From Selaginella moellendorffii (lineage: Eukaryota > Streptophyta > Lycopodiopsida > Selaginellales > Selaginellaceae), in the NCBI RefSeq assembly GCF_000143415.4, contig NW_003314296.1, forward strand, positions 973,645 through 1,037,644: a DNA stretch of 64,000 nt, given 5' to 3'. Below are positions 1 through 11,949 of this stretch, one piece after another; position 1 is the stretch's first letter; every line of letters starts with the position of its first letter. Made by a program: the position numbers and the translations under genes. Under the pieces are notes generated by a model that was not told where the DNA came from, did not search any database, and worked only from the letters and a program-made list of their open reading frames with translations.

Positions 1-494
1 ATACAGTCGGGGTGCTCAGGCCGGCACTGCGCAAACTGCAACAGCTTCAGCGACTGCAAACTGTCCGTGTAGATATTCAGCTTGTTGGACTGCCAGTAAC
101 CTCGAGCCCTGTACAGCTGCACCGCCGCGATGGAGTCGTGTATTGCAAGAAGCTCCATGTTGAGCGAAGACACGATGAGGCTGTCGACGATAGGGTTGCA
201 CCAGCCGTTCTCCTGCGGGACTTGCACCGCCATGCCCGTCCCTTTGTGGGACTCCTCTGCCGACAGGAAGTAGACGCCGTACCCTGCCGAGAGCGACTCT
301 TTATCGAAGGATCCATCAGTGAATACATTCCAAGGAGAAGATGCTTTTATTTCATCAAGTCCTCGCTCACGAGTACAAATGGTAATGGCCCATTTCTGCC
401 ATGGCTTTCCTAATCTGACTCCTACACCACCAAACACCTTCTTGTTTGCGATGGACACTTCATCCTCGCCAGCTTTGCACTTGAGAGCCATCAT
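1..494 (-). CDS. RNase H-like protein, copy 1 (cut by window edge)
   Basis: Reads leftward from an ATG-ATG pair at 489-494 and stays open to the window edge (about 164 codons visible). It is a near-identical copy of the complete gene at 12192-12929, with the same TDGS and YTDS segments typical of RNase HI folds, which cleave the RNA strand of RNA:DNA hybrids. Relative to that copy it lacks three codons (a clean 9 bp deletion near 202) and has scattered substitutions, but no stop is visible. The part holding the last catalytic Asp lies outside the window. Domains of this kind in plants often derive from non-LTR retrotransposons; whether this copy is expressed cannot be judged. Confidence 0.55.
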   Translation of the reverse strand, partial: MMALKCKAGEDEVSIANKKVFGGVGVRLGKPWQKWAITICTRERGLDEIKASSPWNVFTDGSFDKESLSAGYGVYFLSAEESHKGTGMAVQVPQENGWCNPIVDSLIVSSLNMELLAIHDSIAAVQLYRARGYWQSNKLNIYTDSLQSLKLLQFAQCRPEHPDC

Positions 495-822
495 CTTGTG
501 CGTCTCGGAAGATTACCCTAAGTTTCGAGGCCTCAATTTCCAAATGTATAGATGGCTTTGGTCGTACGAAAACATTTTCGTACTAGGTAGATGCGAACTC
601 GCCACCCTGGAGAAACAGATAAAAGAAAAGCATGCAATTGTCCAGCAAGATGAATTGATCGACTAGCCAACTATGACTGCAACAGCAATGAAAAAGTGAA
701 AGAGGCATTTTCTTCACTGGATGAAAGCCTTCCACTGTAGTGTCCCTTTCCGCAGCCTCTCGGGAACAGCCTGAGACCACTGTATGAGATTGGGGAGGGG
801 ACCTGTGAAAGCCATCTTGTTA
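1..822. repeat. Long direct repeat, copy 1 (partner at 12427-13292)
   Basis: The sequence is shared in the same orientation with 12427-13292. It covers the RNase H-like gene plus about 320 bp of its upstream flank, and ends near 822. Differences are small indels (9 bp missing near 202, 4 bp extra near 500, about 18 bp missing near 550) and substitutions. The left limit is unknown because the window begins inside the repeat. Confidence 0.85.
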
Positions 823-1077
823 CGAAATGATCTATAGATGAGAGAGATTGCTCACCTGTTTGATCCAGCAGCTGCACTCTAGCTCCCGTGAATCAACTGG
901 GTGAATCCCTGGGCACCTCGAGAATCGCAATGGCATTGTAGAAGCTCATCAGCCTCCAAATCCCATTGCTCCACCGAGAAATCTCTCTCCCTTTTCGACG
1001 AGGACGCGAGGACGCAACATGGGCTGCTATCGCAATACAAGTGGATTAGACCTAACGAGAAGATATAATTCCAACCA

Positions 1078-1335
1078 ATGGATAGTCACTTAAAGTTTAA
1101 GGCTTCGTCTTGTTTTGCTTCGAGATGTTGGCTGGGCTGCGCGTTTGCCTCACCTTTTTGTTTCCTGACAGTTTCATGTGTGGAGCTACCTGACGAGTGT
1201 GTCTGCTGGATCTTGGTGTGGCTCCCCATTCCAGACCTTGTCTACTGCAAGGTTGTATGCAAGTGCTGGAAGTCACTCATTGAGGATGCCACTCACTGGA
1301 GAAGCTTGCCCCAGTTGCATGAGTTTGGAAGCTAC
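1078..1335 (+). pseudogene. F-box protein N-terminal fragment
   Basis: An open frame from the ATG at 1078 contains, around 1183-1310, a good F-box: ELPDEC, then ILVWLPIPDL, then VCKCWKSLIE. F-box proteins recruit substrates to SCF ubiquitin ligases through SKP1. Nothing recognisable as a substrate-binding domain follows, because from about 1340 the DNA is the 3' end of a copia relic on the other strand. I read this as an F-box gene truncated by retroelement insertion. The residues upstream of the F-box are not recognised. Confidence 0.5.
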
Positions 1336-1339
1336 TCAC

Positions 1340-3890
1340 CAAACAAAATCTGTTGCGTAAGTGTGGCCCTAACGGCTTGGTCAGCTGGCATGTCCTGTGT
1401 CCTGAGATGTTGGACTACCAGGGTGCCACCTTCAACCAACTCATGCACATAGTGAAGTTGGACTTAACGTGCTTGAGTGAGCATGGTGGACGGGGTTCTT
1501 GGACATGGCAATGCTGCTTCAGTTATTGCACCAAGAAGTAGTGGGGCCAGCTTGTGCACATCCCAGCTCAACAAGTAACCCCCAGGCCCAGACCACATCC
1601 CTGCTACCAGTAGTGAGTGTGACGTACTCTACTTCTGCACTAGAAAGTGCCACCACAGATTGTTGTTTGGAGGCCCATGTGATGGGCACCTCCTGAGAAG
1701 GAAAAGCAAATGCCAGAAGTCGAGTGATGGCCTTTGTTGTTGGCAAAGCTAGCATCTGTGTAGCATGTCAATAATGCATTATCCCCTGAATAAGCAATGC
1801 TGCACTTCATAGTGCCCCGGAGGTATCTGACAATACACTTGGTAGCTTGCCAATGTATGGTGGTTGGCAATGTGTTGTAGTGACTCAAGGCAATAGTCAC
1901 ATATGTGATAAGTCATCAGGGCCAAATATATGGGACTCCCTATTGGCATCTCATTAGTTGCCTCAGGCTCACTAGACTGCTCAACTGTGAGATTGATAGC
2001 ACCAACAACCATTGGGGTCTTGATGGGGTGGCAATCATGCATACCAAACCAATCCAACAAGACTTTGACCTTACGTCATTGGTTAAGCATATAGCCACCA
2101 AGCTCAGGATTGCATATGACCTCAAAGCCAAGAAAGTAAGAGTCTTGGCCAAGGTCCTTCATCTGGAATTGCTGGTTGAGAGCAGCTTTTAGAGCAGTAA
2201 TGGCATTGGTGTTATCACCCATGATGAGCAAATCATCAATGTAGAGGGCCAATAAGCATGCTCTCAGCATGATCATTCACATACACATTGTGATTAGCAT
2301 GGTAGCAATGAAAGCCTTGAGCACGTAGGGTGGCATAAAAATTTTCATACTAAACACAAGAAGCTATACAAAGCTTTCCATAATTGCTATATAGTGCCAC
2401 TAGAGGCAACATCATCCTCAAAACCAGGAGGTATATACATGTAGATGTCCTCTTGCAAATCCCTATTTAGGAATGCTGTTTTGACATCCATATGGTGGAC
2501 TTGCCATTTGTGAGCAATTGCAAGTGCAAAAAGGGTACGGAGGCTGGCCATTTTTACAATTGATGAGAATGTTTCATCATAGTCAAAGCTATATTCTTGG
2601 CAAAATCTGCAAACAACAAACCATACCTTATAAAATACCACCTGACTATCTTTCCCATACTTTTTGGAAAAAATCCATTTTGGATCCAAAACACATCGTC
2701 CCGATAGTGCTGAATCCACTAGAAACAAGTGTCATTAATCTGAATGGAAGCAACTTCTTCCTCAATGGCTTCCATCCAAGATGGAGCCTCAGGTCCTGAG
2801 ACAACCTCATCATAGGTCATGGGGATGCCAACATCAACAAGGCTACAAAACTCATTAAGCTTTGCAGCATCTTCTTCAACATTTTCTGGGACTTTCAACG
2901 AGGGCTAATGTTCCTGGGGGTGATCAAGAATTGGCATTGGATCAAGCATGCGACAATGTTGACAAGGTGGTGGAGGTGTCAGAGGCCTATCCTTGATTGG
3001 AGGAGAGCGTCAGTTGATTCAAGCATGTCTAGAATGGAGGATTCCCTAGTGAAATCTCTAGTGGCAACGATCTAAAGGCAGAGGCAAAAGTGGATCATTT
3101 CCCATAAGTGGGATCAAAGGAACAAAGTCAAGTCTTAGCAATGAAAGAAAGATTTTGAAAAGCCTTTATATGCATGGGAAAGTCATTTTTGTTGAACATG
3201 ATGTCCATGCTTCCTTGTGAGATGCAAGATCCCATAGCTTGTAAGCTTTTTTCCTGATGGTGTCATTCTATGCATATCCCATAAAGTTGAATTTTTTTTA
3301 CTTTTAGGATCTAGCTTTTTCTGAATTTGATTAGAGGTATGCATGTATGCTGCACAACTGAAGATCTGAAAGTGGGACACATCAAGAGTATAATTTGTCC
3401 AAAATGCTTCAATGATTTTTCCATCCAAAACAGCTGTGCAAAACGATTTTGGACATGCATTATTGTGGCTATGGCCTCTTGCCAAAATGACTTGTCAAGA
3501 TGTGTATCAACTAACAAAGCACAAGCAACATTGATAAAAGTGTGAATCCTTCCTTTCTGCAACACCATTTTGCTAAGGGGTGTAATAGGCTGTGGCTTGT
3601 AGTTGTATGCTTACATCATGACAGATGTCCCAAAGCTCATTGTTGAGGTATTTACCACCACTATCAACTCAAAGAGCTTTTATCTTTTGGCCAAGGAGGT
3701 TTTCAACATAGGCCTTATATGTTGAAATGTAGCAACTACATCACTCTTGTGCATCAAGAAGTGGATGTATGTCTGATGGCTATAGTCATCAATGAATGTG
3801 ATGAAATTGTGAGGATGTAGTACATCTGAGATCACCATATTGCTAAGACATATGGTGACACATAGTGGATCTGGAGAGTCACAACTCTCA
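1340..3890 (-). mobile_element. Degenerate Ty1/copia pol relic
   Basis: Reading leftward from about 3890, pieces of copia pol appear in the correct order but in different frames. Integrase core comes first (FIDDYSHQTYIHFL near 3800; a DSGGKYLNNELWDICHD segment near 3640 after an in-frame stop; the W-QEAIA-NR segment near 3500). Reverse transcriptase follows (HHMDVKTAFLN near 2480; the YIDDLL catalytic motif near 2240). RNase H comes last (RYLRGT and YTDASFANN near 1800; ALSSAEVEY near 1620; SIAMSKNPVHHA near 1500). Frameshifts and stops break it throughout. No gag and no convincing LTRs are seen, so it is a truncated non-functional copy. Confidence 0.85.
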
Positions 3891-3949
3891 CCTATATATA
3901 TATATAGTGATAATGATATATGAGCAATAGAGTTTTTCTCTTCTTCCTT

Positions 3950-6900
3950 GGTATCGGAGGTCAGGGATTAAATCCTGGGCTGAATGGAGGAGGAAGAGGA
4001 GGAAGACAATAAGCCCCTTGATCTGGAGCGGCTGTGAATTGCAAATATCAAGATGGAGGTTTTCTTGTTTATTTTGTCTTATGCAAGCAACCCTAAAATA
4101 GAGGTGGTTCTTGATCAAGACTTGGATTTGAATTGGAAGGGTTGCAGCATTGCTTGCTACCACTAGAGATAATCTGATGCCCCTATTGCTACAAGGGAAG
4201 GCTTCCTTGGGCTGGAGATTTGCTGATGCTGCCAAGAGACTTCTCTTCTTGCTGGGCACTAGACGTGGAATTGCTGTGTACAAGAGCCTTAAAGCTGATG
4301 GAGAGATCACATTTGAGTGGAAGATATGGGCATGATATCTACATTAGCATGGAACAATATTAGCAGCTGTATGCTAGTACCTCAAACAAGAATAAAAATT
4401 CTAGGAATAAACAAAGTGATCATAAACAAAGGGTGGAAAGAAGGTTCTGCCCTAGAGGCTCACAAGCAATGGTTAACAAAATCCTAGGCCCTCTATTCCT
4501 CCTTCTGGTGGGTACAAGCAATAGCAACCTATGAAACCTACTCCTAGCAGAATAGGTAGTATGAGTCATTGCTTACATTGTGAAGAGTTAGAACATAGGT
4601 CCTCGAAATGTCCCAACAAGCATAAGACAAGGTCTTGTGTTAATATCATGAGGGAAGACGATGGTGGTGAAACTGAAGGGGTTGATGAGTTGGTCAATGC
4701 AGATTATGAGGAAGAGGAGGTGAATTACTTTTGTTACTTTCCTCAAACTTTTCTCGCAGTCAATGCAAACACTGATCCGTTAATGTATCTAGTAGGCTTT
4801 GTCCGCAGACACTAAATTCGAGTGATGATTGACACGGGAGCTACACACAACATGATATCTGAAGACATAGTTAAGTTGTTAGAATTGAATGCTGAGCAAA
4901 TGTCGTAGGTACACTTCTAGTTTGCAAAAGGTGGGCAAGTAGCTAAACAATTTGTGAATGATGTTCCAATAAAAATATCCAAGTGGAAAGAAAGAGTGAA
5001 CTTGGTAATGTTGAAAATACCAGATATTCAAATGGTGTTTGGTATAGACTTCTTCAACAAATATATTAAAGGGATTTATGGTGCTGGACAAAGTTGCATC
5101 ACTTTGAAGTTAAAAGGACATCCTTATGTGTTCTTCCAATTGCAAAAGTGCTCCTCAAAGGATTGGGATGTTAGGTTTTTTACTGTAAGAGGCACTCAGA
5201 AAGTAGCTAAGAAGGGATGTCAGACTTTTTGGGTTCAAGTGATGGAATTTGAGGGTGATGGTGACTTAATTCAAATCAGTGATGGGGTTGATTATGTACC
5301 AAAGAAGACATTGGAGTTGTTGGCAAAGAATCATGATATCTTTCCAAAGGATTTGCCACTAAAACTACCTCTTAGCCATGAGGTTAATCATTGGATTAAG
5401 GTCACTTTAGGTTCTAAACCACCTACAAAACCTTTGTATTGTTTGAACATCAAAGAAATGGCTAAACTCAGAAAGCAACTCATGGAGCTTCTTAACAAAG
5501 GTCATATCTAACCAAACAAGTCATCTTATAGAGCGCTGATCCTTTTTGTTATGAAAAAGGATATATATTAATTATCAAGCACTCAACAAGATCACAGTTA
5601 AAAACTATTATCCTTTACTTCACATTGATGACTTGTTTAACCAACTTTTAAGGCTTTTAAGACTTGATATGAATCTTATGAGTTCCTTGTTATACCATTT
5701 GGGTTATGCAATGTTCTAGCAACATTCAACACAATGATGGATAGAATATTTGGAGATTATTTGGACACGTTTGTTGTTTTATATATCAACAATGTTCTAG
5801 TCTTTAGTGAAATGTTGGAGGATCATTCGAAACACTTGGAGCTAGTGTTTTAGAAATTGTATGAACATAAACTATATGCTAAAGAAAGTAAATATGCTTT
5901 TAGACAATTACATATAAACTTTCTTGGACATATAGTTAGTGGTGGTGTAATTAAGGGGATTCAAAGAAGGTGGAAGCGGTGAAATCCTGGGAAGTCCTGA
6001 CTACTGTATCAGATGTTCATTCTTTTCTCGGTTTGGCGGGATACTATTGCAAATTTGTCCACAATTTTGCAAGAATTGCTCTTCCGTTGACTGAGTTAAT
6101 GAAGAGTAGTGTACCATTTCATTGGACACTAGCTTGTCAGTGTGCTTTTGTACAGTTGAAGGAAATTTTGACTATGATTCCTATTTTTAGGATCTTAGAT
6201 TTTGTTAAACCCTTCAAAGTGAATTGTGATGCACTTGGCTATGCTATTGGTGTTGTGTTGCAGCAAAATTGTGACAAAATGGTTGATATTATGCTAAGGC
6301 GACATGGTTATCCTATTGCATTCTATTCCAAGAAATTGGATGAAACTCAACGAAGATGGCCAACACATGAGAAAGAGATGTTTACTATAGTGTCAACGTT
6401 GGAACACTAACGACATTATTTTGGTGGACATACCAAGGTTTATACAGATAATAACACACTGAGCTACTTTTCTACATAACCTAAATTTATGCTAAAGCAA
6501 GCTCATTGGCAAGAGAAGCTTGCTAGATTTGAGCTTCTTCCTTTGGTTAGCAAAAAAGTTATAGGATCTTGCTTTTTGCCTCAGCTTTAGGCAATATTGG
6601 CAATTAATACAGACTGGTTGGAGGATGTTTGGGCTTCTTATGATAGTGATCCATTGGCGAAGGCAATCTTGCACTATGTGGAATTGTCAAAGCAAAACCT
6701 TGGTAGTGAAGCGAAGAAAGTTGCTAATCAAACTAATGTGAAGCTTCACTACTCAGTTCAGGATGGGCTTATATTCTATAAGAAAAAAAGATTATATCTT
6801 CCCTTTAAGGATTTGTAGTAGTTGTTTCTGTGGGAACATTATGATGTTCTAGCAGTAGGACATGGTGGAAAACGCAAGACTCTTGTTTTATTGGAAAAGG

Positions 6901-7140
6901 GATTTTTCTGGTCTAGTATAGAAGGTGATGTAGCGAACTATGTCCATTCCTGCCCTATATGCCAACAATGTAAGCACATAATTGAGAAGCAGGCTGGAAA
7001 GTTGTAATGCATTTCAGCACTAGCATAGCCATTTCAGAGTGTGGCACTTGATTTCATCACTTGCTTGCCAAAGTCTAAAGGTTATGATATTTTGATAGTG
7101 GTTGTGGATCGGTTGTCGAAGATTGCACACATCATTCCAG
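3950..7140 (+). mobile_element. Ty3/gypsy relic, 5' half
   Basis: A primer-binding-site-like TGGTATCGGAG near 3951 is followed by a poorly preserved gag whose zinc knuckle (CLHC....H....C, about 4573-4614) is intact. Then come an aspartic protease (MIDTGATHNMIS, about 4824), the RT N-terminal linker (4954-5511), RT with an internal deletion, RNase H (5970-6480), the integrase HHCC finger (about 6830-7000) and the start of the integrase core (VALDFITCLPKS to IAHIIP, about 7045-7138). The RT motif near 5785 reads YINN rather than YIDD. Homology stops abruptly at about 7140, just where the minus-strand relic at 9300-10290 begins. Several stops make it inactive. The 4015-4530 stretch between PBS and zinc knuckle has no recognisable domain. 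Confidence 0.85.
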
Positions 7141-9299
7141 GCTAGGTGCCTTGCTTGTTAACACCCATGCATGGTATACTAGCATATTGTGGGTTGTGGC
7201 ACTGTGTGGGGCAGGGCATGGTGGCTACAATGTTGTGTAGGGTGTGCCGCACATGATCATAGAATGAGATTTAGATATATTTTCATTGTGAATCTTTGGA
7301 ACTTTGAAGGATAAATGTGAATAAAATAACCACTAAAAGCTCTTTTATCAAGTAATTGCTTATTTTTCGGTTGCCTTAAGGAGAGCTATTAATTTAGGAA
7401 TCAAACTCATGCCATTTATTCCGATACTATATGTAATGCACTTTATTTCTCCCCCCTTTTCAAAGATGTTAATGGCCTCATTAACTATTGATTAACAACT
7501 TTTATTAAAATAAGGGGAATTAACATCTTTATTTCTATACTAAATCTACCAATCCATCTATACTATAATCCTATGGTGGATACCTTCATCTGTGGTCCAC
7601 AAGAGGAAAGATGTACACATAGATGCCCAATATATACAACTTGAGTAGGAATATACCTTACTTAAAAGTATATTATATTTTAACTAATCGGGGGGTTATG
7701 TGATCAATTTAGATATATTATTACTGTAAAACCTTAGAACCAAATGGGATAAAATAGCTATTAAAGGTTTTCTCATCAATTGCCCTTTTTTTTACCCTTT
7801 TTCCAATTGGTTTAAGGGGAGTGTAGCATACTTGAATTTAGAGTTGAACTTTAAGCTTGTTGCACTACGAAACGAGGGTCCAGTACAATCCCATGAGCAC
7901 TAACTCCTCATATCTAACACTTGCATGCAAAATGGTGTTAAATAGTGTCTGGCATAATTTTAGTATACCAATAGCCTAACACAAAGAGAAGGGTACCCCA
8001 CCGACTAAAGTTATATGGAGTTTAGGCTTAAATCTAAGATGGATGTAGAACAAGAAGCCACACAAGCCAAACTAATGTCTTAGATGGTTAGACATGCATT
8101 GTAACCACTATAATTACTATATATTTATCCTCCTCCCACCCTCCCTTGAGGAACACATGTTTTGGGCTTTCACCCCAAGCCTCCCTTAGTATCAGGAATT
8201 AGTCTTTGGACAAGCTTGAAACTTATTAAATATGAATATTCTTAAATTGAGCATTTGGACATGGGATGAACACCATTGTGTTCAAGACAATCTCTTCATT
8301 TTATAAATATGCCAAATGAGCAAATCTAAACAATTTTCATAAATAGCAATTGAGACTAAAATGAGACTAACACAAAAAGCATGATAACGAGGGTGTTTGG
8401 CAAACATAGTAAGCTATCATTAGGCGATATTGAGGGACTAGTCTTAATATGCAAGGGTTCTTGCCAAGCTAGTGCAAAATAGAGCAAAAGAGAACTAAAA
8501 GCTCAGGTAGAAATACATAAAAGTCCCTACCTTATGTTTATTTGGCTAAGTAAAGATGCTAAACCTAGTTTACTAATACTTGGACAAGAGGGGCTAATGA
8601 TGGGAACTAGCAGTACCGATATCTTGCCGTCATGGTAGTAAAGAAAGAGTGTCTATAAGAACTGGCTGATAAGTATCTTTCAATACTTGAATTCACATTC
8701 ACAACACTCTCCCCCCCTTAGGGAAGATTGATGTTTTCGGTGATGCATACTTGAGTTTAGTAAACTGTTAAGGAAACAACTTTGAAAGTTAACAGAAAAC
8801 ACATTATATGGGAAACACACCAACTTAAATAAGTTATGGAATTACTTCTCCTTTACGTCCAAAGACGTTAAAACTTAGACACCGTTCGGTTGTCATCGAA
8901 AAGAAAATGACTAACAGAGTTAGCCACCCTTTTTGCTTTAACTACCACTTAGCTTACAAAAGAATGATACATCCCTGCCTGCAAGGACATAGGGAAAGGG
9001 CTAGAGGCCCAACTTCCTTTGAGCAAGAAATCAACCCCATCAGAAAGATTTAGACAGCTATTATAAATTGGTAGATTAAATTGTTTATATGACCATGCCC
9101 CTTTTCAATAATGAGTCAACAAGAGAGAGGCAAGGACTTGTGATCAGTCTATAATAATTATCCCCATGGTTATAGATTGAACTCATGCACTGAAGTGCCA
9201 AAGTTAACTTACCAAAACTGACCCAAGTACTACAAACAAACTTTGATTTATAGAATAACATTACTTTATTGATTTGCAAGATTTATTACAAGATTTATA
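7141..9299. repeat. Non-coding LTR-like DNA between the two gypsy halves
   Basis: No gene is recognisable. Two forward copies of a recurrent LTR-like segment lie at about 7243-7395 and 7690-7830; the shared core includes TAGATATA and GATAAAATA followed by CACTAAA. An inverted LTR-end plus PBS-like stretch lies at about 7395-7465. On the minus strand near 8722-8710 a purine tract (AAGGGGGGGAGAG) is followed by TGTTGTGAATG. That is what a polypurine tract and 3' LTR start would look like for the minus-strand gypsy half at 9300-10290. Confidence 0.5.
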
Positions 9300-10290
9300 A
9301 AGTTATTCTTTATGACGATTCTCATACTCCATGACAAGCTCATGAGCATGTGTAAAATTCTTAAGAGGCTCCCAAGTTGATTCACAAGTTAGGTAACCTT
9401 TCTATTTAACTAGATACTTTTGACATTTAGAACGTTGAGTCCAATAATTATCCAAAATAACTTTAGCTTCATACTCAAGTTCACCATCAATGAGCGTTGG
9501 TGGAGGACGAATGTCCATAGAGTGTTCCCTAGCAGTGTGATATGGTGCTAGTAAACTAACATAAAACACATTATGTATATAGGACAATTCATCGGGAAGA
9601 TAAAACTTATAGAATACATCACCAACTCGCCTCAACACCCAATAGGGTCCAACATATCTTGGTAATAGCTTCCGAGACAATGAGCCTTTGACATTTAAGT
9701 TCTAGGAAGATAGCCACACCTGATCTCCTATTTGATAGGATACATCCCAATGATGTTGATCCTTATCATGTTGATACCTATCTTGAGCTTTGCTTATTGC
9801 CTCAATAGCTCTAAACCAACCTTGGCATAGCTGCTCCGCATAAGTCTCAATGGCCAAGACTAACACTTCGGACATTGGTTTCGGTACAACAATCTATTAA
9901 GGCACCCCATGAGCATTCCCTTGCAGCATCTCCTATGAAGAACAACTAATAGCACTATGAAATGTGTTGTTATAAAAACTTTCTGTTGTATCTAAATGCT
10001 CAACCTACTTGCATTAGTCCGCCGGGATATAGTTATGTAGATAATCCTCAGCTTGAGCATTCACACGTTCCATTTGCCCATCAATTTGAGGATAATAAGC
10101 CGTATTAAACTTCAACTTGGTACCGAGCAACTAGAATAATGTGCCCCAAAACTTCCCTATAAATCTTGAATCTCTATCTGAGATCATCTCTTTGGGAAGA
10201 CCATAAACCCACACTACTTCATGGAAAAAAAACTTTGTTACTTGCTTCACATTCACTATTTCCATGCTGGCTAGGCTAGGACCATAGGGC
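9300..10290 (-). mobile_element. Ty3/gypsy chromovirus relic, 3' half (integrase to chromodomain)
   Basis: Read leftward, this carries the second half of a gypsy integrase core (ISDRDSRFIGKFWGTL near 10160; YYPQIDGQMERVN near 10090), the GPY module (SRKLLPRYVGPYWVL near 9660) and a chromodomain (EYEAKVILDN near 9460; CESTWEPLKNF near 9380). The reading begins within a few codons of where the + strand relic at 3950-7140 stops, so the two are probably halves of one element separated by an inversion. It has in-frame stops and is inactive. Both sites that carry intron-like insertions in the element at 44086-51594 are uninterrupted here. Confidence 0.8.
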
Positions 10291-10689
10291 ACAAGGGCCA
10301 CAACATCATGCCCTGCACGGTACACTGTCCCGGCCCGACACGGGCTGGGCACTCAGCTGCACCTATTATACTAGCAAACTAGCCTGACATGGGCCAGGCA
10401 CCTCCAGAGAGGGAAATCCAGGCAAGGATTAGACTCGGTTTAGCTACCTTCTTACTCTGACTAGTACTTACTGGTTCTATACAGGCATTTGTGATGCCTA
10501 TAGGGAGGACCCTGCTAATTCTTGTTACACATTCAACATAAGAGAAGTGTATTATGCTGTGAGACTTACCGACATTTTGTATGCAGCATCTTTTTCTTAG
10601 TGTCACGGAGCCTTCTCAATGATTCAAACCTCTAGGCATTAAAGATGAATCATAATTTAGAGTATATCTGTAACTTTTTGCTTCTCTTT

Positions 10690-11600
10690 TTTCCTAGAGG
10701 GCCAAAGTGATGAGCAAGCTTGAGACAATGGGAACTGAAGATCAGGAGCAGCTATACCCAGAGCTACTGTTGGGATTCAAAGACCTTTCAAAGCAACTTC
10801 AGGTGACGTTTCCCTTGAGTTGAATTTCTGTTACAATCGTTTTTAGGCTGACATGTGTCAGAAGGCAGCTGCAAGACGAGGCAATCTCTTCAGATACGAA
10901 CAGGCTACAGGCTACTGAAAGTAACATGAAGCTGGTGAGCTTTGGATGCCACAGTGCCTTGCATCTTAGCTCTCCCATTTTTTCACAGTTGCAAAGACAT
11001 TTCCAGGTCATCACAGCACCTTGGCTCCAAAGGTTAAGACCCAAGGAGCAGCTGCTGCAACGGAAGATGTTAAAGGTCTGTTTAGTTTTTCCACAAGTGT
11101 GGGGGTTTTCTAACTTGTTTTCCTTTTCCCAGCTTACGAGGATAATCAAAATGCTTGAAGCGAAGGGCCTTTGACAAGGTCTGATGCCTTTGACAAGGTC
11201 TGAAACACTTATGGATGGGAGAAAAGTTACGAACTCTGGCAGGACAAGTCTTTCTTTGATACGACGTAGGAGCTTAAGAGTGCCTTTTACCTTCTCAGCT
11301 CCAGCCAACGACAGAGCTTCCAAGGAAAGTGAACTCAGTCTTGTCGATTTCACACCTGCGCACAGGCATAGGAAATGCGTCATTTCTACCAGGCCAACTC
11401 GACGAGCAAAGCTTGACTGACATTCAAGAGGTGCAGCCTTTTGTTTCCAATGGTAGCTCTCCATTCTTATCGGGATGTGTTTGTATTCCAGGTTCTACAC
11501 AAGCAAACTGAAGCTATATCATGTCTCGCTGGTGTGCTCAAGGAGAGACATCGAGATTATAACCAAGGATGAAGGTCGCTTAATGGGCATCGACTTAAGC
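10690..11600 (+). pseudogene. NUP54-like nucleoporin, C-terminal remnant
   Basis: Short exon-like blocks separated by GT-AG intron-like gaps match the C-terminal coiled-coil half of plant NUP54, a channel nucleoporin of the Nup62 complex. They are a YPELLLGFKDLSKQLQ block (to about 10801), a QLQDEAISSDTNRLQATE block (about 10845-10935), an LQRHFQV-PWLQRLRPKEQLLQRK block (about 10990-11075), LTRIIKMLEAKG (about 11132-11172), LPGQLDEQSLTDIQE (about 11375-11430) and VLHKQTEAISCLAGVLK (about 11492-11542). A tandem duplication of about 19 bp at 11170-11206 shifts the frame, another shift follows, and the upstream half of the gene is absent. I call it a truncated pseudogene. The 10400-10690 stretch upstream shows nothing I can assign. 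Confidence 0.6.
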
Positions 11601-11749
11601 AGAGCCAAGGTGGACTTTGCTTCCTCCAATAGGTATTTTTGAGAGCTTGTACCGTAATTTCTGGATCCCGAGCCCGAGTATTTTTGTAACGATATCTTTC
11701 GCTCTTCGTGTTAACTAAATGAAAATCTAACAAATAAATGACGTGTAAA

Positions 11750-11822
11750 GCGCTTGTAGCTCAGTGGATAGAGCTTCTGTTTCCGGAGCAGAAAGTCACA
11801 GGTTCGAACGCTGTCCAGCGCA
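11750..11822 (+). tRNA. tRNA-Arg (CCG), probably decaying
   Basis: Seventy-three bases fold as a tRNA. The D stem (GCTC/GAGC) and anticodon stem (TCTGT/GCAGA) are intact, and the seven-base loop TTCCGGA gives anticodon CCG. The T arm ACAGG-TTCGAAC-GCTGT has a G-G mismatch at the normally invariant 53-61 pair, which also damages the B box, and the acceptor stem has one T-C mismatch. It is either a weakly functional gene or a recent pseudogene. Confidence 0.6.
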
Positions 11823-11885
11823 CTCATTACCTTGCGCTCTTAAATTCTAAATCTGATTCCATTCCAATCATCATTCACTGTTTAA

Positions 11886-11949
11886 GGCCTATTAGCTCAG
11901 CTGGTTGGTGCTAATAATGCCAAGGTCGCAGGTTGACCTGCATGGGCCA
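11886..11949 (+). pseudogene. tRNA-Ile (AAT) pseudogene
   Basis: The ends GGCCTATTAGCTCAGCTGG and CCTGCATGGGCCA match plant tRNA-Ile(AAT), and the GCTAATAATGC anticodon loop region is present. About eight bases are missing after the D loop (the usual right half of the D stem), and a base is lost in the T loop. It is too short (64 nt) to fold properly. A second copy of its 3' end with flanking DNA lies at about 12095-12140. Confidence 0.6.

Noticed and set aside
1353-1541. Plus-strand frame that seemed to continue the F-box protein
   Set aside because: The minus strand here reads as the C-terminal part of copia RNase H (SIAMSKNP, then a frameshifted HELVEGGTL segment), so the plus frame is a shadow.
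4150-4335. Short plus-strand frame ending EITFEWKIWA
   Set aside because: It sits where gypsy gag should be but does not resemble gag or the upstream F-box gene; too short to support a gene.
10799-11464. A 221-codon minus-strand frame
   Set aside because: It overlies the NUP54-like remnant on the plus strand and has no family resemblance of its own.
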